Of a DNA stretch of 64,000 nucleotides, positions 55,577 to 64,000 are shown piece after piece. Numbering within the stretch: the first letter of the stretch is position 1; each line of letters begins with the position of its first letter. The notes beneath the pieces are model-generated. The model did not search any database. It was given only the letters and a program-made list of their open reading frames with translations, and was not told the origin of the DNA. A program made the position numbers and the translations under genes. The stretch comes from an uncultured Oscillospiraceae bacterium (GTDB lineage: Bacteria > Bacillota > Clostridia > Oscillospirales > Oscillospiraceae): contig CAJTUE010000001.1 in assembly GCA_910579775.1 (NCBI GenBank), positions 248,001 through 312,000 on the forward strand, in the 5' to 3' direction.

Positions 55577-56851
55577 ATGACTACATTAGAGTTCCTGCGC
55601 GACAACGGCCTGACGCCTGGGGTGGCGGACTTCAAGCACTGGGCAGCCGAGTTTCAGCGGGAGATGGCAGCGGGACTGGCGGGGGAGAAAAGCTCCCTGC
55701 GGATGATCCCTACCTTCCTTTCCGCCCAGGCTCTGCCCCACAGCGGCGAGCCGGTGATCGTCCTGGACGCGGGGGGGACCAATCTGCGCATTGCCCTGAT
55801 GGAGTTTACCGACCAGGGTCCCAAGGCGGAGTATTTCAACACCGTGCCTATGCTGGGGACCCAGGGCCGCCTGACCATTGAGGAATTTTATGACCGTCTG
55901 GCGGAGCTGATGGCCCCCATCGCGGACAGGTCGGGGCGCATCGGGTTCTGCTTCTCCTTCCCCTGCCAGATCCTGCCCGACCTGGACGGCAAGGTCCTCC
56001 ACTTTGACAAGGAGGTGTCCGTCAGTGGGGCGGAGGGCAGCGTCCTTGGCGTGGGCCTGCGGGCCGCGCTGAAGAAGCTGGGCAAGCGGCACGACCACAG
56101 GGTGGCGGTCATCAACGACACGGTGGCCGCCATGCTGGGGGCCATGAGTCAGGGGTTGGGGGACAGCCGCTCCATGGGCTTTATCCTGGGCACGGGGACC
56201 AACATCTGCGCCTCCTTTCCCACGGACGCCATCGGCAAGCTCCCCGCTTCTCTGCGGCAGAGGGGCGGCTCTATGGTGGTCAATTTGGAGTCTGGCGGCT
56301 TCGACGCTCTGGAGCGGTCCGCCGTGGACCTGGCCTTTGACGCGACCCAGGCCGATCCGGGCACGCAGGTGCTGGAAAAGCTCATCTCGGGGGCCTACCA
56401 GGGACCGATGGCCCTGGCCTATCTCCGCGCCGCCGCCATCGAGGGGCTGCTCACTCCCGCGGGCACGGCGGGCTTCGAGGCTCTCCCCTCCCTCACCGCC
56501 AAGGACATCTCCGACTTTCTCAACGGTGGCAGCGAGACCCCTCTCGCCTTCCTGAATGAGGCGGACAAGGCCGTGACCCTGGACATTCTGGACGGCTTTT
56601 TCCGCCGGGCGGCGCGGCTGACAGCGGCCACCCTGGCGGCGGTGCTGGAGGCCTGCGGCGACGCCAAGGACCCTGCCAAACCCGTGTCCATCGCCGCAGA
56701 GGGTACCACCTTCTACAAGTGCCCTCTGCTCCATAAATATCTGCTGGAGGACATGGAGACCCTGGTGGCACAGGGCATGGGTCTTTACAGCAAATTTGTG
56801 CAGGGAGAGAACCCCAACCTCACCGGCGCGGCGTTGGCGGCGCTGGGATAA
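55577..56851 (+). CDS. Eukaryotic-type hexokinase
   Basis: This 424-residue protein follows the hexokinase (PF00349/PF03727) pattern. It has the phosphate-1 loop VLDAGGTNLRIALMEF, the sugar-binding segment IGFCFSFPCQILPDLDGKVLHFDKE, NDTVAAMLGAM, the GFILGTGTNICA loop and a C-terminal adenosine region SIAAEGTTFYKCPLLHKYL. Length and order match single-domain hexokinases of eukaryotes rather than the ROK or Glk glucokinases common in bacteria. It probably phosphorylates glucose or mannose and feeds Pgi (34 kb). AGGCGG precedes the ATG. It has its own promoter and terminator. Confidence 0.88.
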   Translation: MTTLEFLRDNGLTPGVADFKHWAAEFQREMAAGLAGEKSSLRMIPTFLSAQALPHSGEPVIVLDAGGTNLRIALMEFTDQGPKAEYFNTVPMLGTQGRLTIEEFYDRLAELMAPIADRSGRIGFCFSFPCQILPDLDGKVLHFDKEVSVSGAEGSVLGVGLRAALKKLGKRHDHRVAVINDTVAAMLGAMSQGLGDSRSMGFILGTGTNICASFPTDAIGKLPASLRQRGGSMVVNLESGGFDALERSAVDLAFDATQADPGTQVLEKLISGAYQGPMALAYLRAAAIEGLLTPAGTAGFEALPSLTAKDISDFLNGGSETPLAFLNEADKAVTLDILDGFFRRAARLTAATLAAVLEACGDAKDPAKPVSIAAEGTTFYKCPLLHKYLLEDMETLVAQGMGLYSKFVQGENPNLTGAALAALG

Positions 56852-56868
56852 CATCTGTTCACAATGAG

Positions 56869-56902
56869 AAAGAGGCTCGCCGCACTGCGGCGAGCCTCTT
56901 TT
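56869..56902. terminator. Terminator between hexokinase and CoA-transferase genes
   Basis: The perfect stem AAGAGGCTCGCCGCA / TGCGGCGAGCCTCTT is flanked by A and T residues, between convergent genes. Confidence 0.9.
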
Positions 56903-56915
56903 GGCGTGTGCTTTC

Positions 56916-58256
56916 TTACTTGTTGCTCCTTCTCCAGATGCCCAGGGCCTCGGCTTCGCGGATCAGCTCGTCCCGGAAGTCGGGGTGGGCAATGGAGATG
57001 ATGCGCTCCGCCCGCTGCCAGGTGGAGGTCCCCTTCAAATTCACCATGCCGTACTCGGTGACCAGGTACTGGACATTGGCCCGGGTGTCGGTAACGATGC
57101 CGCCGGGGCTCATCAGGGGGCGGATGCGGGAGCGGAGTACGCCGTCCTTCCCCTTCATGGCGGAGGAGCAGCACAAAAAGCTCTTGCCTCCCTTGGAGAG
57201 GTACGCGCCCATGACGAAGTCCAGCTGACCGCCCGCGCCGGAGATCTGCCTCGTTCCGGCGGTCTCCGCGCCCACCTGGCCGAAGAGGTCCAGCTCGATG
57301 ACGTTGTTAATAGAGATGAAGTTGTCCAACTGGGCTACCACCCGAACGTCGTTGGTATAGTCCACGGGGGCGGACATACACTGGGGGTTGTCGTTCAGAT
57401 AGTCATAGAGCTTCTGGGTGCCCGCGCCGAAGGCGTACACCTGCCGCCCGGCGTCCAGCGCTTTGTTGCGGCCGGTGATCTTCCCCGCCGCGGCAATGTC
57501 CACAAAGGCGTCCACATACATCTCCGTATGTACCCCCAGGTCCTTCAGGTCGGACTGGGCGATCATAGCTCCCACGGCGTTGGGCATCCCGCCGATGCCC
57601 AGCTGGAGGCACGCGCCGTTGGGGATCTGAGGTACGATCAGGTTGGCCACCGCCTTGTCCACCTCGGTTGGCTCTCCGCCGCCTCCCAGCTCCCACATAT
57701 CCGCCTCGTTCTCCACAATGCCGCTGATTTGCGAGATGTGGATGGCGTTGTCCACGCCGCCGAGACACCGGGGCATCTTCGGGTTGACCTCCACGAAGAT
57801 GTACTGGCACCGCTTGCACATTGCCGCCAGGTGGGACGCGCTGGGACCAAAGGTAAAGTACCCGTGGGCGTCCATGGGGGAGACCTGGAAGAACGCCGCC
57901 TTGATAGGGTCCACATTCTCCCGGTAAAACCGGGGCAGCTCGGAATAGCGCATGGGGCCAAAAAAGGTGGTCCCGTCGGCAATCATTTTCCGCTCCACCC
58001 CCGACATATGCCAGGAATTCCAGATGAAGTGCCGCGCCGTGTCCGGCACTTGCATGACGGCGGGCTTCTCAAAGAGGATGCCGCCCCGGACCTTCACGTC
58101 CTCCAGCTCCTCATAGCGCTTGGCCAGGGCCGCGTCCAGAACCCGGGGGGTGTTGACGCACCAGCCGTAGTCGATCCAGTCGCCGCTCTCCACCACGCTG
58201 ACGGCCTGCTCCGGGGTGGTGAGCTTACTGCGGTAGAGGTCTATCCAATTCGCCAT
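56916..58256 (-). CDS. Butyryl-CoA:acetate / 4-hydroxybutyrate CoA-transferase family enzyme
   Basis: This 446-residue protein matches the acetyl-CoA hydrolase/transferase family: GDWIDYGWCVNTPRVLDAALAKR, FFGPMRYSELPRFYREN, GIGGMPNAVGAMIAQSDLKDLGVHTEMY and the catalytic Glu in SINNVIELDLFGQVGAET. In gut Clostridia such enzymes move CoA from butyryl-CoA to acetate in the last step of butyrate formation; a 4-hydroxybutyrate acceptor is the alternative and cannot be excluded by sequence alone. AAGGGGACG precedes the ATG. It is monocistronic with a near-consensus promoter, consistent with high expression. Confidence 0.9.
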   Translation of the reverse strand: MANWIDLYRSKLTTPEQAVSVVESGDWIDYGWCVNTPRVLDAALAKRYEELEDVKVRGGILFEKPAVMQVPDTARHFIWNSWHMSGVERKMIADGTTFFGPMRYSELPRFYRENVDPIKAAFFQVSPMDAHGYFTFGPSASHLAAMCKRCQYIFVEVNPKMPRCLGGVDNAIHISQISGIVENEADMWELGGGGEPTEVDKAVANLIVPQIPNGACLQLGIGGMPNAVGAMIAQSDLKDLGVHTEMYVDAFVDIAAAGKITGRNKALDAGRQVYAFGAGTQKLYDYLNDNPQCMSAPVDYTNDVRVVAQLDNFISINNVIELDLFGQVGAETAGTRQISGAGGQLDFVMGAYLSKGGKSFLCCSSAMKGKDGVLRSRIRPLMSPGGIVTDTRANVQYLVTEYGMVNLKGTSTWQRAERIISIAHPDFRDELIREAEALGIWRRSNK

Positions 58257-58290
58257 AAGAGATCGTCCCCTTTTTCACAAAGTTACCTTT

Positions 58291-58319
58291 ATTGTACGGC
58301 CTGTAGGGGAAAATGTCAA
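58291..58319 (-). promoter_or_regulatory. Promoter of the CoA-transferase gene
   Basis: On the minus strand, TTGACA and TACAAT are separated by exactly 17 bases, 34 bases before the start codon. Confidence 0.85.
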
Positions 58320-58422
58320 TGAAAACAGAGGGGCACGCGAAAGAAATGAAAAATCCATGCAGACAGGAGAAAAGTATGCTATTGTTATTGATAATATACT
58401 CGGAAAAAAGGGGAGGACGACA

Positions 58423-58512
58423 ATGAAAAAGTGTTTGATATGTTTTCTGGCGGCGCTGGGGCTGTGCTGTGCCCTGACCGCCGAGCCCCAGCGGGCGGTC
58501 CAGGGGAAATGA
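58423..58512 (+). CDS. 29-residue exported peptide, unknown function
   Basis: A short frame MKKCLICFLAALGLCCALTA followed by EPQRAVQGK. GGGGAGGA lies eight bases upstream, and a perfect terminator follows 17 bases after the stop. The peptide is almost wholly a signal sequence (basic start, hydrophobic core, Ala-x-Ala-like end) with four Cys, so either a nine-residue tail is released or the peptide stays in the membrane. I do not recognise it. The gene-like context argues against chance. Confidence 0.55.
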   Translation: MKKCLICFLAALGLCCALTAEPQRAVQGK

Positions 58513-58528
58513 GCTAACACAGACATAG

Positions 58529-58560
58529 CAAAAGAGACACGGCTAAGCCGTGTCTCTTTT
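58529..58560 (+). terminator. Terminator after the small peptide gene
   Basis: The stem AAAAGAGACACGGCT / AGCCGTGTCTCTTTT. It also serves the convergent SLH gene. Confidence 0.9.
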
Positions 58561-58571
58561 ATTTGCGTGTT

Positions 58572-59699
58572 TCAGATCCCCTGGGAGACGTCCACATAAG
58601 CTTTGCAGAAGCGGGTGAGGATAGCGGCGACCTGAGCGCGGGTGGCTTGGCCCTGGGGGTTTACGGTGCCGTCGCCCATGCCGGAGAGCAGGCCCACGCC
58701 CACTGCCCAGGACATGGGCTCGGCGGCGTAGGAGGAGATGCTGCCGCTGTCGGTAAAGCCGGCGAGGCTTCCTCGGGCGGTGGTTTGATAGCCCATAGCC
58801 CGGGCGTAGCGGTAGAGGATCGCCGCCAGCTGTTCCCGGGTGAGCAGACCGTCGGGGAGGAAGCGCCCGTCCTCATAGCCGTTGACGATGCTCTGCTGGG
58901 CGGCCCAGCCCACAGGGTAGGCATAATACTGGCCGGGGGCCACATCGGGGAAGGCGGGGGTTTGGGCGGCGGGAGAACCGGCCAGACGGTAGAGGATGGT
59001 GACCAGCATTCCCCGGGAGGTGGGGGCGTTGGGAGCAAAGGCAGCGGCGGCGGTGCCGTTCATCATGCCCTTGTCGTAGACATACTTGACCTCGTTGTAA
59101 AACCAAGCGTCTTCCGCCACGTCGTCAAAAGGCAAAGCGTGGGCTGGGCTGGGCGAGGGGGACGGCGTAGGCGTGGGCGTCGGCGTAGGAGTGGGGCGGG
59201 AGCTTCCGCCGCTGCTTCCGCCGGAGCTGCTTCCGCCGGTGGACTGGCGGGAGACGGCCACGGTCTGGGGGCCCTCGGTCAGAGGCTTCAGGTCCCGGTC
59301 CAGCAGGGTGAGGGTGGCCTTGTCCGGCATGGAGAAGGAGCCGGACAGAGTGAGGGAACCCATGTCCAGGACGCCGCTTTTATTGAGGGGGGAGCGGTCA
59401 GTCAGGTAGATGGTCACCTGGGTAGAGAGATCCCCGGCGACGCAGGTACAGCGGGGGGCATAGGCCGTGGAGGACATGGGGGAAAAGGTCGCACTGTCGC
59501 ACTTCCCGGCCAGGGTGAGCTCCAGCTGGACGCCGTAAATGCTCTCCTGCCCCAGACCTTGGAGCTTGAGGCGGGCGACGGAGCCGCTCTGGGTGTAGGT
59601 CAGCTTGGGCTCGGCGGTGGCCGCCGATACGGGGAGGACCAGGGCGCACGCCAGGGCGAGGGCCAGAGCCAGGGCGGCAAAGCGGCGATGCTTGGTCAT
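58572..59699 (-). CDS. S-layer-homology (SLH) surface protein with cohesin-like N-domain
   Basis: This 375-residue exported protein has a signal peptide (ALALALALACALVLPVSAATA), a beta-rich domain at about 30-145, a Ser/Gly and Thr/Pro linker, and three SLH repeats. The repeats are LPFDDVAEDAWFYNEVKYVYDKGMMNG, FPDVAPGQYYAYPVGWAAQQSIVNGYEDGRFLPDGLLTREQLAAILYRYA and FTDSGSISSYAAEPMSWAVGVGLLSGMGDGTVNPQGQATRAQVAAILTRF. SLH repeats bind pyruvylated wall polymer. The N-domain (YGVQLELTLAGKCDSATFSP) has a cohesin-like look, which is only an impression. It lies 16 bases after the M60 peptidase gene and AAGGAGG precedes the ATG. Confidence 0.88.
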   Translation of the reverse strand: MTKHRRFAALALALALACALVLPVSAATAEPKLTYTQSGSVARLKLQGLGQESIYGVQLELTLAGKCDSATFSPMSSTAYAPRCTCVAGDLSTQVTIYLTDRSPLNKSGVLDMGSLTLSGSFSMPDKATLTLLDRDLKPLTEGPQTVAVSRQSTGGSSSGGSSGGSSRPTPTPTPTPTPSPSPSPAHALPFDDVAEDAWFYNEVKYVYDKGMMNGTAAAAFAPNAPTSRGMLVTILYRLAGSPAAQTPAFPDVAPGQYYAYPVGWAAQQSIVNGYEDGRFLPDGLLTREQLAAILYRYARAMGYQTTARGSLAGFTDSGSISSYAAEPMSWAVGVGLLSGMGDGTVNPQGQATRAQVAAILTRFCKAYVDVSQGI

Positions 59700-59715
59700 G
59701 TCGGCTGCCTCCTTA

Positions 59716-62700
59716 TCACTTGACGAGATCCACCCGGGGCAGGTCGTCGCCGCCGGGGGAGTAGATCCAAAGGGTCTGGGCGGTGAGCCGCTTGGAGGAT
59801 GCGTCATTGGGGTCGTCGGTGCGGTAGAGCTCCAGGCGGATCTGGCTGGGCAGCAGATGAGAGGCGTTGCAGTGGGAGGTTTCCTGTAGCTCGGCCTCGG
59901 CCTGAACGTCGGGGATGAAGAGGAAGAGGCCGTCGGAGAGATCGCTGACGGGGGTGCCGTCCTCGGGGAGGGCGGCGAACAGGAGGGCATAGCCCGCCAG
60001 GGGACGCTCCACCACGTCCAGCTCGGTGATGTCGCCGTCCTCGGTGGTGGCGGTGCCGGTGAAGCGACCCACCACGTTCACGGTGTTATACAGCGGGTCG
60101 CCCCGGTAGTTGCCCACGATGACCAGGGTGCCGGCGGGGATGGTCTCGCTCCCGTCCAGAGTGTCGTAGGTGTAGTCGGCTCCCAGCAGACCCATGGTGG
60201 CCCCGTCCAGGAAGGACACGTCGTCGCCGGGGTAGCTGATGAAGCGGAGACTGTCGGCGTCAGAAACGCCCTCTACGGTGACGGTCTTGGCGTCATAGGT
60301 GCCGATGCGGGTGTCGTCCGCCAATGCGCCGGGAAGCTTGAAGTAAGACACAAAGGCGGTGGGGTCATCTACAGCTTGGTTGTGGGCGGCATCCAGAGTG
60401 ACAGACAGGGCGGAGGTGGTCTTGCCCTCGACGTCGGCGACAGAGACGGTCACTGCCCCACCGGAGGGGGCAAAGTCCAGAAGCTTGAGGCCGGAGACGG
60501 CGGTCTCCTCGGCAAAGGTGACCACCAGCGCGCCGTTTTCACTCTTGACGGTGTAGGCGCTGGGGTCCACCGTCTTGTCGTAGGCCACGCGGATCTCGCC
60601 CGCGTCGGCGGAGGCGGCGCGGTTGCCCAGAATGTCATAGGCCACCACATCATAGGAGAAGGCGAGGTGGTTGGCGGAGCCGATCACGTCTACATACTCG
60701 GTCTCGGCGGCGTCTACAAAGGCAATAGACTTTCCGCCCCGGCGAATCTCGAAGCCCTGGAGTTCACCCTGAATGGCGGAGGCGTCGATGGCGATAGTGA
60801 CGGCGTTGTCACCTGTCTTTTGCGCCCGGGCGGTGAGGGCTCCGGTGGCGGGAGCGGTCCCGGCGAGCCGGGTCCGGCGGCTCTGGTCGCTCAAGTACCA
60901 CACCGCCCGGCTCTCCGTGGGATAGGTGGCCAGCGTTTCCTTGGTGGAGGCGCTGAGCGTCATGCCCCAGCGGGTGAAGAACTCGGTGAGGTCGGCGCCT
61001 GCCACGCCGGAGGCGGTGAGGGCCACCTTGTCGTCATAGGAGGCCGCGCCCTGGGTGTAGGTCCCCGCCTTCCAAGCCTTGAAGAAGCGGTTGTAGAAGT
61101 CCAGGGGATCGGCGTTGTCATAGGCCAGGTGGAGCTGGTAATACATGCCCAGCTGGACGAACACGTCGTTGGACGCGCCGGGGTAGCTTTGGGCCACCTT
61201 GGTGAAGATCTTGTCATACTTGCCGCTTTTTTCCAGGCGAGAGAGGAAGGTGCCCTGAGCGCCGTCGCAGGTCTGGACCAGGATGGAGTAGATGTTGTTG
61301 GTGATCTCCGCCTTACCCAGCTTGTCCATATTGTGGCCGATCTCGTGGGCAATGCCCCAGCCGAACAGGCGGTTGGCGGAAGCGTTCTCGCCCAGGGTGG
61401 AGATGGGCTTGCCGGTGACCATGCCCGCGCAGGAGGAATAGCCGATGCCGATGTGGTTTCCGGCGGCGTACATAAACGCCCCGGCAAACATGGTCATGCA
61501 GCGGATGTTCTGGCGGGTCTGCATATCGTTTTCCGCGTACACCTTGTCGATGCCCTGGGTGCGCTTGCAGATGGCCATGATGTCCTCCCAGGCCTCGATG
61601 GAGGCGTAGAGGGTGTCGATCTTATCCTCCCGGGTCCCGCTGCCCAGCGCGCCGTTCACCGACAGGGCGGGGAGGGAGAGCAGGACCACGGGGGTGGAGA
61701 GCTCGGTGACGTTGCGGTAGTCCAGCAGGGGGCTGGCGATCTTGGCGCTGTTCACATAGGCGGTGAGGCTGTCCACATAGGCGCCGATAGCGTCCCGGCG
61801 CTCGGTCTCGGTGCGGTCATACCAATCAGCCAGCCCCAGGGTGGGGATGACCACCGCCTGACGGACGTGGAGACGGATGTTTTCGGCGTTGGGGCCGCTG
61901 TAGGTGACATAGAGACTGCCGCCGTTGTTGCCCACCCGGGAGCCAATGGCGGGAATAGTGAGAAGGTTGCGGCCATTTTCCAGCGTCCCCACCGGGGCCT
62001 GCCAGGCGGAGACCTCGGCGTTGAACTGGGTGGCGATCACGTTGACGCTCTGCCCCTCGGGGATGCCTTCGGCGTAGATGGTGATCTCACTGCGGGCGTT
62101 GGCGGCCACGCCCAGGGGCTGGAAGACGCTGCCACCCTGGGAGTACTTAGCGCTGTCCGCAGCGCCGCCGCGGCTCTCCAGACCGTTCTTCAGCAGGCCG
62201 GAGGAGACGCCGCCGTTCAGCAACTCGTCAGCCAGCTTCAGCTCGTCAGCCATAGTGTTCCAGTCCACATAGTAGTTCTTCTCGTCGCTGTTCAGCCGGG
62301 CGGTGAGAGCGTCGATCTGCGCCTGGGTCACGTCCTCCTTGAGGGAGGTGTGGAGGTCATTGGCGAACAGGGCCTCGATCTCGGCGGGGAGGCAGTGGGC
62401 GGGGTCATACTCCATAAAGAGCAGCTGGGCGCAGGACACGGTGAGATAGGCCCGCTGCTCCACGGCCACGCTGAGCTTCACCACCTTTTGGGCTGGGGTA
62501 AAGGGCAGGAGGGCGAAGTGGGTCGCGGCGGGGTTGCTCCGCACGCTGGGCCAGGTGTCTACGTCCCGGCCGGTGCCGCCGTTGTCCACGCCGCCCCGGT
62601 TTTCGTCGGGGGTGAGCAGGTGGCCCTTGGAGGCGAGGTCCTCCCCCTCGTACCACACCCGGACGCTGTAGGACCGGAGGTTGGAGGCGTAGGTGCTGTC

Positions 62701-64000
62701 CAGACGGGGCACCCAGAAGATGGCCTGGAGGTCCACAGGCTCCTTGAAGGTGACGTTGACGTGCTCGTTGCGCCACCAGTTGGCGGCGGTCCAGTGAGTA
62801 CGGTAGTCTCCGTCAATGAGGTTGTTAGGGGAGAAGGGGGCGCCGGCGGTGTACTGATTGCGGTCGTAGTTGCCGCTGTCTGCCAGGGTGATGGAGGCGA
62901 TCTTGCTGTTGTCCAGGAGCCCGGCGGTGGGGATGCCTTCGGGCCGCTCGTACTTTACCGCCTTGGGGATGGCCACCGACTCGGCGGAGAAGGGGCCCAC
63001 GCCCACGTCATTGCCGCCGCGGACACGGACATAGTAGGTCACGTCGTTGGTCAGGCCGGTGATAGAGGCGGAGGTGGCGGTAAGGTCGCCGCCAAACTGG
63101 GTCCAGGCGGTCTCACCCTCGGCATGGTAGAACAGCTGGTAATAGGTAGCGCTCTTGCCCTGCTTCCAGGCGGCGGTGATGGAGCCGTCCATGGGCTTGA
63201 GGCTGAGTCCGTCGATCTTGTCAGGCGCAGAGGCGGGAAGGGGGGTGGCGGAGATGACGGCGGAGGGCTGGCCCTCCCAGGTGCCGTCGGTGGGGGTGAC
63301 GGTGAAGTCATAGGCCTTGAGGTTTTCCAGCCCGTCGATGACGGCGGAGGGCTTGTCCGTATGCTTTTCCTTTACGGCGGTCACGTTATCCTGGGGCCAG
63401 TAGAGGACCTTATAGCCCGAGACGTTGGGCAGCTCGCCCCAGCGCAGGGAGATTTGTTCGCTGCCCGCCTCTGCCTTCAGAGTGCTGGCCTTGACCACGC
63501 TGTTGGGGGCGACAGGGACCTCGGGGACGATGTCCTGAAGGAACTGGATGCCCTCCACGGCAGCAAACTGGCCGCCAACGGTCTTGGTGACGGTGACGGT
63601 GATCTTCTTCACCGCCACCCGCTTGCCCAGGGAGATGGTGATGACCTTAGCGCCGTCCGTTCCCTCGCCGATGGCGTGGACGTTTTCCGGCGCGGTGTAG
63701 TCAAAGGGATGCTCGGTGGTGCGCCCCTGGTCGTCCTCTACCAGGACGACGCCGGTGAGGATCTCGCCGCCGGTGCCGTGGGGGGTGGTGAGGCGCACCT
63801 CGGCGGCGTTCACCGCCTCCTCTAAAGGCAGGGGGAGGACGATGTCCTTGCCTTTGCTGGCGGTCAGCTCCACGGCAGGGGCGTCGCTGTCAAACAGATC
63901 GGAAAGGGTCCCGTTTTGAATAGAGGTGCCCGCGGCCGCCATCTCGCTGTCGGCGGTGGACAGGATGGCGGGGGGCGCCAGCAGGGTGGTGCTGCGCACC
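59716..64000 (-). CDS. M60-family (mucin/O-glycoprotein) metallopeptidase, 5' end outside window
   Basis: At least 1427 residues of a large extracellular protein are visible; the start lies beyond base 64000. In order there is a discoidin-like beta region, two fibronectin type III-like domains (LKAEAGSEQISLRWGELPNVSGYKVLYW and GSITAAWKQGKSATYYQLFY), a second F5/8-type region, and an M60 peptidase domain. The zinc motif HEIGH is encoded at 61333-61347 within WGIAHEIGHNMDKLGKAEITNNIYS, including the downstream Glu. Further beta domains follow to the C-terminus, with no SLH or LPXTG anchor. M60 enzymes cut mucin-type glycoproteins. The co-transcribed SLH protein may hold it at the cell surface. 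Confidence 0.88.
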   Translation of the reverse strand, partial: VRSTTLLAPPAILSTADSEMAAAGTSIQNGTLSDLFDSDAPAVELTASKGKDIVLPLPLEEAVNAAEVRLTTPHGTGGEILTGVVLVEDDQGRTTEHPFDYTAPENVHAIGEGTDGAKVITISLGKRVAVKKITVTVTKTVGGQFAAVEGIQFLQDIVPEVPVAPNSVVKASTLKAEAGSEQISLRWGELPNVSGYKVLYWPQDNVTAVKEKHTDKPSAVIDGLENLKAYDFTVTPTDGTWEGQPSAVISATPLPASAPDKIDGLSLKPMDGSITAAWKQGKSATYYQLFYHAEGETAWTQFGGDLTATSASITGLTNDVTYYVRVRGGNDVGVGPFSAESVAIPKAVKYERPEGIPTAGLLDNSKIASITLADSGNYDRNQYTAGAPFSPNNLIDGDYRTHWTAANWWRNEHVNVTFKEPVDLQAIFWVPRLDSTYASNLRSYSVRVWYEGEDLASKGHLLTPDENRGGVDNGGTGRDVDTWPSVRSNPAATHFALLPFTPAQKVVKLSVAVEQRAYLTVSCAQLLFMEYDPAHCLPAEIEALFANDLHTSLKEDVTQAQIDALTARLNSDEKNYYVDWNTMADELKLADELLNGGVSSGLLKNGLESRGGAADSAKYSQGGSVFQPLGVAANARSEITIYAEGIPEGQSVNVIATQFNAEVSAWQAPVGTLENGRNLLTIPAIGSRVGNNGGSLYVTYSGPNAENIRLHVRQAVVIPTLGLADWYDRTETERRDAIGAYVDSLTAYVNSAKIASPLLDYRNVTELSTPVVLLSLPALSVNGALGSGTREDKIDTLYASIEAWEDIMAICKRTQGIDKVYAENDMQTRQNIRCMTMFAGAFMYAAGNHIGIGYSSCAGMVTGKPISTLGENASANRLFGWGIAHEIGHNMDKLGKAEITNNIYSILVQTCDGAQGTFLSRLEKSGKYDKIFTKVAQSYPGASNDVFVQLGMYYQLHLAYDNADPLDFYNRFFKAWKAGTYTQGAASYDDKVALTASGVAGADLTEFFTRWGMTLSASTKETLATYPTESRAVWYLSDQSRRTRLAGTAPATGALTARAQKTGDNAVTIAIDASAIQGELQGFEIRRGGKSIAFVDAAETEYVDVIGSANHLAFSYDVVAYDILGNRAASADAGEIRVAYDKTVDPSAYTVKSENGALVVTFAEETAVSGLKLLDFAPSGGAVTVSVADVEGKTTSALSVTLDAAHNQAVDDPTAFVSYFKLPGALADDTRIGTYDAKTVTVEGVSDADSLRFISYPGDDVSFLDGATMGLLGADYTYDTLDGSETIPAGTLVIVGNYRGDPLYNTVNVVGRFTGTATTEDGDITELDVVERPLAGYALLFAALPEDGTPVSDLSDGLFLFIPDVQAEAELQETSHCNASHLLPSQIRLELYRTDDPNDASSKRLTAQTLWIYSPGGDDLPRVDLVK

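Noticed and set aside
60376..63825. A 1149-codon open frame on the plus strand opposite the M60 gene
   Set aside because: It is a mirror of high-GC third-position bias on the opposite strand. The composition is Gly/Val/His-rich low complexity with no domain, while the minus strand carries clear M60 and FN3 motifs.

Overview
The window comes from a GC-rich, anaerobic, endospore-forming Firmicute, most likely a gut Oscillospiraceae-type organism (Flavonifractor/Lawsonibacter/Intestinimonas-like). This is inferred from gene content and not from a database match. The evidence is pyruvate:ferredoxin oxidoreductase, a butyryl-CoA:acetate-type CoA-transferase, many sporulation genes (spoIVB, gpr, an alpha/beta SASP, a SpoVB-like flippase, a SleB-type hydrolase, a spoIVFA/spoIVFB-like pair, an orphan Spo0A-like regulator), SLH surface proteins and a large M60 mucin-type peptidase.

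Layout. 1-3.3 kb: end of nifJ, then a Mn2+ (yybP-ykoY) riboswitch before a CaCA cation exchanger, and a MATE exporter. 3.4-14 kb: spoIVB; a minus-strand operon glyS - LTA-synthase-like - split transketolase; a small Cys-rich protein; DEAD-box helicase, aroK and rpsT; gpr. 14-17.2 kb: an ATP-grasp ligase resembling D-aspartate ligases paired with asnB. 17.3-18.1 kb: decayed Tn916/Tn1549-type debris. 18.3-28.5 kb: envelope and spore genes (flippase, AI-2E transporter, HerA-like ATPase, SASP, SleB-like hydrolase, TetR, glycosyltransferase, O-antigen-ligase-like protein, LytTR/DUF3021 pair). 28.6-29.5 kb: a Spo0A-like regulator with a degenerate receiver, behind several perfect 0A boxes. 29.6-30.3 kb: five-tRNA operon carrying a nested palindromic element. 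30.3-44.2 kb: murC, cca, a P-loop ATPase, pgi, a polar amino-acid ABC operon, an FAD enzyme, mnmE and a second ABC operon.

44.2-52.5 kb looks like an acquired segment. It starts at tRNA-Arg(CCG) and holds a complete phosphate regulon (pstSCAB, phoU, phoB/phoR-type two-component pair) behind Pho-box-like repeats. It ends in conjugative-element debris (leader peptide, long hairpin, mobC, cut parB, ardA-like fragment). A 12-bp T-arm sequence occurs at both ends. 52.6-64 kb: tRNA-Leu, asnA, spoIVFB/spoIVFA-like genes, a eukaryotic-type hexokinase, the CoA-transferase, a 29-residue exported peptide, an SLH protein and the M60 peptidase, which runs off the window.

Functional threads: (i) sporulation from an 0A-box promoter through the sigma-K checkpoint (SpoIVB, SpoIVFA/FB) to SASP degradation by Gpr; (ii) cell-wall and surface chemistry; (iii) phosphate and cation homeostasis; (iv) fermentation to butyrate. 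No rRNA, CRISPR array or intact prophage was seen.
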